This document shows positions 1 to 4,980 of a stretch of 6,288 nucleotides of DNA, piece after piece. The position numbers and the translations under genes were made by a program. The DNA comes from Thiotrichales bacterium. Lineage in GTDB: Bacteria; Pseudomonadota; Gammaproteobacteria; JAAZVR01. Each line of letters opens with the position of its first letter. Positions within the stretch are counted from its first letter, which is position 1. The stretch spans positions 1-6,288 of the forward strand of contig JAAZVR010000068.1 of NCBI GenBank assembly GCA_018623305.1. Direction: 5' to 3'. The notes below the pieces were generated by a model. The model had not been told where the DNA came from, did no database searches, and worked only from the letters and a program-made list of their open reading frames with translations.

Positions 1-334
1 CAGCACGCTTAGCAACGCAACGTGGATCACGCTCGTAACCTTCCATAGTTGCAGGCTCTACAACATCACAAGTGATGTTCAACTGAGCTGCTTCTGCAAA
101 TGGGTCAATAAACGCAGTGCTCAAATCAGGAACTAGAATCATGTCAGATTCGTTAATGCCTTTCCAACCAGCAACAGATGATCCGTCGAATGTTTGGCCT
201 TCCAAGAAGCCTTCATCCACTTCACCCGCTGGGAAAGTTACGTGTTGTTCTTTACCACGTGTATCTGTAAAACGTAGGTCAACGAATTCGATATCGTTGT
301 CTTCGATCATGTTAAGAATGTTTTGTGCTGACAT
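1..334 (-). CDS. glnA: Glutamine synthetase type I, N-terminal part (3' end outside window)
   Basis: Glutamine synthetase makes glutamine from glutamate, ammonia and ATP in the cytoplasm and is the main entry point for ammonia nitrogen. Only the first 111 codons are present, and the gene runs off the left edge. The translation starts MSAQNILNMIEDNDIEFVDL and closely follows E. coli GlnA: the FVDLRFTDTRGKEQHVT block (17-33), the FDGSS motif (49-53) carrying the active-site Asp of the N-terminal beta-grasp domain, GWKGINESDM (56-65), and a YERDPR segment (100-105). The ATG at 334-332 is supported by that match and by an AAGGA ribosome site 9 nt upstream. The adenylylation site and the metal-binding barrel lie outside the window. 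The gene shares its strand with hslR upstream, across a 108-bp gap that shows no clear terminator. No sigma-54 promoter was seen. The identification is secure. Confidence 0.97.
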   Translation of the reverse strand, partial: MSAQNILNMIEDNDIEFVDLRFTDTRGKEQHVTFPAGEVDEGFLEGQTFDGSSVAGWKGINESDMILVPDLSTAFIDPFAEAAQLNITCDVVEPATMEGYERDPRCVAKRA

Positions 335-442
335 GCAGTTGTTTCCTTCTGTTTTAAAAACGTACATCTAAAAAAATTTGAACACTAGATGCGAGTTTAT
401 CGTTCCTGACTTTACCATACTTTATTTTGCAATTAAACGATT
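335..442 (-). other. glnA leader / hslR-glnA intergenic region
   Basis: This 108-bp AT-rich spacer lies between the hslR stop and the glnA start. On the minus strand it holds the glnA ribosome site (AAGGA) and a 6-bp inverted repeat, CATCTA at 365-370 with TAGATG at 386-391, separated by 15 nt. I see no GC-rich hairpin followed by a T-run, so hslR transcripts may read into glnA. No good -35/-10 pair was found (only weak -10-like strings such as TATGGT and GATAAA) and no GG-N10-GC sigma-54 core. How glnA is controlled cannot be read from the sequence. Confidence 0.5.
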
Positions 443-838
443 TTAAGAAGTGAATTTATTGATTTTTCTTCGTTCGCGTTTAGTTGGACGTCCTGCACCA
501 CGATCGCGCATTGCAACGCCCATATCAGCAAGATACGCATTGTCTTTGGTAAAGAGTTTTTCTTCGTTGAGAGTGTAAAGTGTTTGGGCCAATTCAGCGT
601 TACCGCGTTTGTCACTCAATTCAACCACTGTAATCCAAACTTCACGATGCACCTGCTTGATGTGCATGGTGTCGCCCACATGAACCGCGCGACTCGGTTT
701 CAGTCGCTGACCATTCACATGCACCTTTCCAGTGCTGACCGCATCGGTCGCTAGCGAACGCGTTTTATAAAAACGCGCAGCCCACAACCACTTATCAATT
801 CGAATTTTCGTCTCATGCTCATGCGGTTTTCGAGACAT
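443..838 (-). CDS. hslR: Ribosome-associated heat shock protein Hsp15 (S4 domain)
   Basis: Hsp15 binds free 50S subunits that carry a nascent chain on peptidyl-tRNA after premature dissociation and helps recycle them. The 131-residue product is close in size to E. coli Hsp15 (133). An S4 RNA-binding fold spans about residues 12-58, with the signature IRIDKWLWAARFYKTRSLA (12-30), almost identical to the E. coli segment, and GKVHVNGQRLKPSR (37-50). A basic tail, GRPTKRERRKINKF (116-129), matches the positively charged C-terminus typical of the family. The ATG lies one base after the hemF stop (TAA-A-ATG), and its ribosome site GAGGG sits inside the last hemF codons. Translation is therefore probably coupled to hemF. 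It is the last gene of the hemN-hemF-hslR block. A link between haem synthesis and ribosome rescue is only positional. Confidence 0.94.
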   Translation of the reverse strand: MSRKPHEHETKIRIDKWLWAARFYKTRSLATDAVSTGKVHVNGQRLKPSRAVHVGDTMHIKQVHREVWITVVELSDKRGNAELAQTLYTLNEEKLFTKDNAYLADMGVAMRDRGAGRPTKRERRKINKFTS

Positions 839-839
839 T

Positions 840-1784
840 TTAGCCCTCTAAACCCAACCAATCCTGTGGCTTTAAGTAACGCTCGTACAAACGCGCTTCA
901 GGAGTACCTGGCTCAGGTGACCAGTTGTACTTCCAATTAACCACATTTGGCAGGGACATTAAGATTGATTCCGTTCGGCCACCGGTCTGTAAACCAAAAA
1001 TCGTACCGCGATCGAACACTAAGTTAAATTCTACATAACGGCCACGACGATACAACTGGAATTCGCGCTGTTCTTCGGTGAAGTCGTCATCTTTGTGTTT
1101 CGCAACCAACGGTCGGTAGGCCTTAATATACGCATCACCTACAGCTCGCATAAATGCAAATGATTGCTCGAAATCCCAGCCTTTCGAATCTTCGTTTACA
1201 TCATCAAAAAACAAACCACCCACACCACGTGTTTCGTTATTGCGATGTTTCAAAACGAAGTAATCATCACACCATTTTTTATATTCTGGGTAAATCTCAT
1301 CACCAAACGGTTCACACGCAGCCTTTGCCGTTTCATGCCAATGAATCACATCTTCTTCAACGGGGTAATACGGTGTTAAATCAAAACCGCCGCCAAACCA
1401 CCAAATTGGATCCTCGCCCTCTTTTTCAGCAATGAACATACGCACATTCGCGTGCGAAGTTGGGATATTCGGGTTTTTCGGGTGAATAACCAATGACACA
1501 CCCAGAGCTTGGAATGAACGACCCGCCAATTCTGGACGATGCGCTGTCGCTGACGCAGGCAGTGAATCGCCCATGACATGAGAAAAGTTAACGCCACCTT
1601 TTTCAATCACATTGCCGTTTTCAATCACTCGAGTTCGACCACCGCCGCGCAATTTTTCTTCAGGACCTCGCTCCCAATCATCATGGAAAAATGACTGTCC
1701 ATCTTCCTCTTCTAGCTGACGAATGATGTCGTCTTGCATTGATAGAAGGTAATTTTTGACCGCTTCAACATTAACCTGACTCAT
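840..1784 (-). CDS. hemF: Oxygen-dependent coproporphyrinogen III oxidase
   Basis: HemF oxidatively decarboxylates coproporphyrinogen III to protoporphyrinogen IX using O2, a late step of haem synthesis in the cytoplasm. The 314-residue protein is slightly longer than E. coli HemF (299). Family blocks seen in order are VIHPKNPNIPTSHANVRMF (99-117), WWFGGGFDLTPYY (128-140), LKHRNNETRGVGGLFFDD (178-195), RYVEFNLVFDRGTIFGLQTG (249-268) and the C-terminal WNWSPEP-type segment near 284-292. His101, His111, His150 and His180 fall at the spacing of the four conserved histidines of the E. coli enzyme, shifted by five residues, so the active site looks complete. The ATG at 1784 has AGGA 5 nt upstream and lies 9 nt after the hemN stop, which indicates co-transcription. 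The downstream hslR starts 1 nt after this stop. The identification is secure. Confidence 0.97.
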   Translation of the reverse strand: MSQVNVEAVKNYLLSMQDDIIRQLEEEDGQSFFHDDWERGPEEKLRGGGRTRVIENGNVIEKGGVNFSHVMGDSLPASATAHRPELAGRSFQALGVSLVIHPKNPNIPTSHANVRMFIAEKEGEDPIWWFGGGFDLTPYYPVEEDVIHWHETAKAACEPFGDEIYPEYKKWCDDYFVLKHRNNETRGVGGLFFDDVNEDSKGWDFEQSFAFMRAVGDAYIKAYRPLVAKHKDDDFTEEQREFQLYRRGRYVEFNLVFDRGTIFGLQTGGRTESILMSLPNVVNWKYNWSPEPGTPEARLYERYLKPQDWLGLEG

Positions 1785-1793
1785 GGAAATCCT

Positions 1794-3173
1794 TTAAATA
1801 ACCTTAGAAAAACGCGCTTTGCTGTGCTGCAAATACGCATCAAAAACCATACAAATATTTCGAATCAACATACGCCCTTTCGGAGTGATTCGAATCTCTT
1901 TTTCGCTGACTGTAAGCAACTCGTCCGCCTGCATATCCTGCAAGGCTTCCAACTCATTGGCAAAGTGATTGTTAAAATCGATGCCATAGGCCTTTTCAAT
2001 AAAGCCAAAATCCAAATGAAAATGGCAAATCAAACGCGTAATCACATCGCGTCGCAAAATATCTTCTTGCGTCAATTCAAGGCCTCGGAATACCGGTAAT
2101 TCGCCTGCATCAATGCGCGCATAATAATCATCCAAACCACGTACATTCTGCGAATAGGTGTTGTCCACCATGCCAATCGACGTCGCGCCAAAAGCAAACA
2201 AATCACAATCCGCGTGCGTGGAATAACCTTGGAAATTTCGATACAGAGTTTCGTTCTGCTGCGCTTTTGTCAACTCATCATCCGGCAAGGCGAAATGATC
2301 CATTCCGATGTACACATAGCCCGCATTCGTCAGATGCGTAATGGTGTCACGCAAGGTTTCCAATTTCACATCAGGCTCTGGCAATTCAATCTCGTGAATA
2401 CGCTTTTGCGGCGGGAACATTTCCGGCATATGCGCGTAATTGAACACCGAAATTCGATCGGGTTTTTCAGCGATGATTTTATCCACCGTCTGTAAAAATG
2501 AATCGTGCGTTTGTTTCGGCAGACCATAAATCAAGTCAACATTAATCGAATGAAAACCAAATTCACGCGCCGCGTGCAAAACCTCAAACGTCTCTTCTTC
2601 GGTTTGAATACGGTTGACTGCTTTTTGCACATCAGGATCAAAATCCTGAACGCCTAAAGACATTCGGTTAAAGCCCAAGTCTCGTAATAATTTTACCGAT
2701 TCACGATTCGCTTCACGCGGGTCGATTTCAATCGAATACTCGCCTGCATCGTCATCATGCAAATTGAAATACTCGCGCGTTTTCGTCATCAGTTGAGTCA
2801 TTTCATCATTGTTCAAAAAGGTCGGCGTTCCGCCGCCCCAATGCAACTGATTCACGACTCGACTGTTATCCACCAATGCCGACTGCATTTCCATTTCTTT
2901 AAACACACGGTCTAAATACGGCTGAGAGCGCGAACGATCGCGCGTAGGAATTTTGTTACACGCACAGTAAAAACAAACGGTGTCACAAAATGGAATATGA
3001 AAATACAACGACAAAGGACGTCCCGACTGATTACCCCGCTCGATCGCGGCTTTGTAATCCACATCGGTGAAGTTTTCATGGAACTGAACTGCCGTCGGAT
3101 ACGAAGTGTAACGCGGCCCACTTTGGTTGTATTTTTGGATGAGTGCTTTGTCGAATTCGATGGACGCAGACAT
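1794..3173 (-). CDS. hemN: Oxygen-independent coproporphyrinogen III dehydrogenase (radical SAM)
   Basis: HemN carries out the same conversion as HemF (coproporphyrinogen III to protoporphyrinogen IX) without O2, using S-adenosylmethionine and a [4Fe-4S] cluster. The 459 residues match the length of E. coli HemN (457). The radical SAM cysteines are C63, C67 and C70 in FHIPFCDTVCFYCACNK (58-74), with the extra C72 that marks true HemN. HWGGGTPTFL (111-120) is the SAM-binding glycine motif, EIDPRE (149-154) and SLGVQDFDP (172-180) follow, and the HemN-type block RNFQGYSTHADCDLFAFG (312-329) is present. These features separate it from the look-alike HemW. The start at 3173 gives the family's usual N-terminus (KYNQSGPRYTSYPTA, 14-28), and AAGGA is found upstream at a rather long 12 nt. 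It heads the hemN-hemF-hslR block behind its own promoter (3204-3232). Confidence 0.97.
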   Translation of the reverse strand: MSASIEFDKALIQKYNQSGPRYTSYPTAVQFHENFTDVDYKAAIERGNQSGRPLSLYFHIPFCDTVCFYCACNKIPTRDRSRSQPYLDRVFKEMEMQSALVDNSRVVNQLHWGGGTPTFLNNDEMTQLMTKTREYFNLHDDDAGEYSIEIDPREANRESVKLLRDLGFNRMSLGVQDFDPDVQKAVNRIQTEEETFEVLHAAREFGFHSINVDLIYGLPKQTHDSFLQTVDKIIAEKPDRISVFNYAHMPEMFPPQKRIHEIELPEPDVKLETLRDTITHLTNAGYVYIGMDHFALPDDELTKAQQNETLYRNFQGYSTHADCDLFAFGATSIGMVDNTYSQNVRGLDDYYARIDAGELPVFRGLELTQEDILRRDVITRLICHFHLDFGFIEKAYGIDFNNHFANELEALQDMQADELLTVSEKEIRITPKGRMLIRNICMVFDAYLQHSKARFSKVI

Positions 3174-3203
3174 ACGAATGGTATTTCCTTACTATTTTTA
3201 AGG

Positions 3204-3232
3204 ATTATCGTATGTTTGCTTTGAAATTGCAA
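3204..3232 (-). promoter_or_regulatory. Predicted sigma-70 promoter of hemN-hemF-hslR
   Basis: On the minus strand, TTGCAA (3232-3227; 4 of 6 match to TTGACA) is followed after exactly 17 bp by GATAAT (3209-3204; 5 of 6 match to TATAAT). Transcription would start near 3197, giving a leader of about 24 nt before the hemN ATG. The -35 element begins inside the T-run of the upstream terminator, so termination and initiation are packed back to back. No FNR half-site pair sits at the usual activating position near -41. This is a consensus match only. Confidence 0.6.
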
Positions 3233-3261
3233 AAAAAATAGGGAGCAAATGCTCCCTATTT
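3231..3261 (-). terminator. Intrinsic terminator of the thrB-tsaC operon
   Basis: A perfect 11-bp inverted repeat pairs 3236-3246 with 3251-3261, with the GC-rich core GGGAGC/GCTCCC and a four-base loop. Read on the minus strand it is followed by a run of eight T (3238-3231), the classic Rho-independent form. It lies about 120 bp after the tsaC stop and just before the hemN promoter, so it should insulate hemN from the upstream operon. On the plus strand it lacks a clean T-run. Confidence 0.88.
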
Positions 3262-3311
3262 CTTCAATGAAGTTGAAGATTGATTAATTATCAATCAAAC
3301 CATCTGATTGA
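3261..3311. repeat. Three abutting inverted repeats upstream of the terminator
   Basis: Three perfect 7-bp inverted repeats adjoin each other: TCTTCAA/TTGAAGA (3261-3267 with 3273-3279, 5-nt spacer), GATTGAT/ATCAATC (3278-3284 with 3290-3296, 5-nt spacer) and TCAATCA/TGATTGA (3291-3297 with 3305-3311, 7-nt spacer). The second and third share an arm around 3291-3296, so as RNA only one of them could fold at a time. They lie in the 3' untranslated part of the predicted thrB-tsaC transcript, directly before the terminator hairpin. They may be RNA structures protecting the 3' end or binding sites for a regulator. No known element was recognised. Confidence 0.55.
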
Positions 3312-3383
3312 ACAATACCATCCACCACTCGAGGTTTTTTAGCTAATTTAGCAGATAACGAATAGTCAGAGTATTAAAGCTAA

Positions 3384-3941
3384 TTAACGCAAGACTTGAG
3401 CGGTTTCTAAATCCATAATCGTGGAAGGATTTCGGGCAGGGCAAACACCACTTAAAACACCATCGACTTCAGATTTTAATTGCAGTTGAATCTGCCAAGC
3501 GTGCTCCAACGCAGGCTGACCTGCACGGTTCGCACTGGTGGAAATAATTGGATGTCCAACCTCTTCACATAGCGCTTTTGCGATTGGATGATGCGTCACG
3601 CGAACCGCCACTTTCTCGAATCGTCCACGCACCCATTCAGGTGTGTATTCACTGGCTTGAATGAGCAGCGTTGTGGCTTGCTCGCTGTTCGCCCAAATCG
3701 ATTCAGCTTGCGCGCGTTGCGCCTCTGTCCAAATCACATAAGGCTCAATTTGATCGACCGAGCTGGCCAATAAAATCATGCCTTTCTCGACAGGACGGCG
3801 CTTGATGTTAAGAATGGTTTCGACCGCTAATGGGTTTTGCGGGTCGCAACCTAGGCCAAAGACGGCTTCGGTTGGGTAGGCAATGACTGCACCCGCTTGA
3901 ATCGCTTGTGCAGCAGAACGAATTTGAAATTGAGAGGCCAT
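3384..3941 (-). CDS. tsaC: Threonylcarbamoyl-AMP synthase (YrdC/Sua5 family), with altered WPGPxT motif
   Basis: TsaC makes threonylcarbamoyl-AMP from threonine, bicarbonate and ATP, the first step of t6A37 modification of ANN-decoding tRNAs. The 185 residues match the short TsaC/YrdC form (E. coli 190), without the Sua5 C-terminal domain. Family marks are AVIAYPTEAVFGLGCDP (18-34), IKRRPVEKGMILLA (46-59) with the K-x-R and downstream Lys, GRFEKVAVRVTHHP (106-119), ISTSANRAGQP (133-143) and ARNPSTIMD (169-177). An ungapped alignment with E. coli puts SEQATT (residues 86-91) where WPGPVT is expected, although the flanks align well, so a usually conserved stretch near the active site is altered. 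The ATG is 6 nt after the thrB stop with no clear ribosome site, which suggests translational coupling. The family assignment is secure, while full activity is inferred. Confidence 0.92.
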   Translation of the reverse strand: MASQFQIRSAAQAIQAGAVIAYPTEAVFGLGCDPQNPLAVETILNIKRRPVEKGMILLASSVDQIEPYVIWTEAQRAQAESIWANSEQATTLLIQASEYTPEWVRGRFEKVAVRVTHHPIAKALCEEVGHPIISTSANRAGQPALEHAWQIQLQLKSEVDGVLSGVCPARNPSTIMDLETAQVLR

Positions 3942-3947
3942 TCGTGG

Positions 3948-4886
3948 TTAAAGCACTAAAGGTGTTTCACGGTGGAAACGCAATAGATTTTCGAATTCAG
4001 CCGGGTCTTTGATATGAGTTAAATCGCCCTCTTTCGGCAAATGTTTGTCTTTCAAGCGCGACAACCAGAAACGCAAGGCTCCTAAACGCAAAATCTTATT
4101 CCACAGAGATTGCTCTTCATGAGTCACTTCTCGGATACGTTGATACGATTCCACAATCATCAAATAGCGTGTTTCATCAATCGAGCAATCTTCACAACGA
4201 CACCAATCATTCACCGTCACCGCCAAGTCATACAACCAATGACCATGACACGCGTAATAGAAATCAATCAAACCCGCCAAATTGTCTCCATCGAACAAGG
4301 CATTATCACGGAATAAATCCGCATGAATCACACCTTGAGGGAGATGTGAATGGTCTAATTTCAACTGGTAAGTCAATTCGTTGTGCAACAACTCAGACTG
4401 AGCGTCATTAAGAAAAGATCCAACTAAATCGGCCGTTTCTTGCATCCAATCCAAGTCTCGGTCGTTCGCTCGACGCCCGCCAAAATTGGCACCTGCTAAA
4501 TGCATTTGACCCAAGGTTTCCGCTAAAACGCCACACTGTGCCAAGCTCGGTTCACCTGAAATGCCACCACCCTGCAAACGATTTACCAGCGCCGCAGGCT
4601 TACCTTGCAAAGTCAACAAAAACTGACCGTCATTAGCACGAATCGGGTGCGCACCCGGGATGTTATGTTCGTGGAGAAACGCCATCACATCCATGAAATA
4701 CGGTAATTCATCAAAGGTGTGGTTTTCAAAAATCGTGAGTACGAAACGATCTTGGTCGGTATCGACAAAGTAATTCGTGTTTTCGATGCCTTCAGAAATT
4801 CCTTTGTAGCTTTTCAGTGAACCCACTGAATATTGTGCCAAAAAGGCTTCTAAATCCTGTTCTGAGATCGTTGTGTAAACCGACAT
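3948..4886 (-). CDS. thrB: Homoserine kinase, APH-fold type (ThrB)
   Basis: The product phosphorylates homoserine to O-phosphohomoserine with ATP, the penultimate step of threonine synthesis. The 312 residues belong to the aminoglycoside phosphotransferase/choline kinase fold used by Pseudomonas-type ThrB (about 316 residues), not the GHMP-fold ThrB of E. coli. In order there is GISEGIENTNYFV (29-41) in the nucleotide-binding lobe, the catalytic Brenner-type loop HADLFRDN (188-195; Asp190 and Asn195) and the metal-binding segment GLIDFYYACHG (205-215; Asp208). LYDLAVTVNDWC (218-229), RFWLSRL (272-278) and HIKDPAEFE (291-299) also match the Pseudomonas protein. The start MSVYTT resembles the Pseudomonas MSVF start, and the ribosome site is weak (GGA only 3 nt away). 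It heads a two-gene operon with tsaC and is divergent from polA. A different small-molecule kinase substrate is possible but unlikely. Confidence 0.93.
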   Translation of the reverse strand: MSVYTTISEQDLEAFLAQYSVGSLKSYKGISEGIENTNYFVDTDQDRFVLTIFENHTFDELPYFMDVMAFLHEHNIPGAHPIRANDGQFLLTLQGKPAALVNRLQGGGISGEPSLAQCGVLAETLGQMHLAGANFGGRRANDRDLDWMQETADLVGSFLNDAQSELLHNELTYQLKLDHSHLPQGVIHADLFRDNALFDGDNLAGLIDFYYACHGHWLYDLAVTVNDWCRCEDCSIDETRYLMIVESYQRIREVTHEEQSLWNKILRLGALRFWLSRLKDKHLPKEGDLTHIKDPAEFENLLRFHRETPLVL

Positions 4887-4898
4887 AAATCCAACTGT

Positions 4899-4927
4899 TT
4901 GATTCTTTGTAATCCGCTAATTATAAG
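4899..4927 (+). promoter_or_regulatory. Candidate sigma-70 promoter of polA
   Basis: TTGATT (4899-4904; 4 of 6) and TATAAG (4922-4927; 5 of 6) are separated by 17 bp, giving a start near 4934 and a leader of about 47 nt. A second -10-like TAAAAT occurs at 4939-4944 but has no fitting -35. A ribosome site, AGGA at 4971-4974, lies 6 nt before the polA ATG. Consensus matching only. Confidence 0.5.
4920..4925 (-). promoter_or_regulatory. Candidate -10 element for thrB-tsaC
   Basis: The minus strand reads TATAAT at 4925-4920, a full consensus -10 element, placing the transcription start near 4913, about 27 nt before the thrB ATG. At 16-18 bp spacing the -35 region is poor; the nearest TTGAAT lies 21 bp away. 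Initiation may therefore need an activator. The site overlaps the predicted polA -10 on the other strand. Confidence 0.45.
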
Positions 4928-4980
4928 GGAACTTCTGCTAAAATTTATTCAAGCTTTCAACCCAGTTCACAGGAAATCCC

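Noticed and set aside
117..371. 84-codon open frame on the plus strand over the glnA start
   Set aside because: It is antisense to strongly conserved glnA codons, and its tail runs into the AT-rich leader without any recognisable domain.
361..442. Possible sigma-54 promoter for glnA
   Set aside because: The only GG...GC pair (within GGAACGATAAACTCGC on the minus strand) has 12 nt between the doublets instead of 10, and no TGGCAC/TTGC context.
433..615. 60-codon minus-strand open frame overlapping the end of hslR
   Set aside because: It is a shifted frame of the hslR coding sequence, whose own frame carries the S4 signature and basic tail.
1154..1435. Open frames on the plus strand opposite hemF and hemN (also 1824-2099, 2214-2495 and 2997-3224)
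   Set aside because: They lie fully inside well-supported genes on the other strand, have no ribosome sites or recognisable domains, and have compositions expected from antisense translation.
3384..3941. Frameshift or truncation of tsaC explaining the missing WPGPxT motif
   Set aside because: Length, both flanks and the C-terminal NPSTIMD motif are normal, the alignment is ungapped, and the other frame does not encode the motif.
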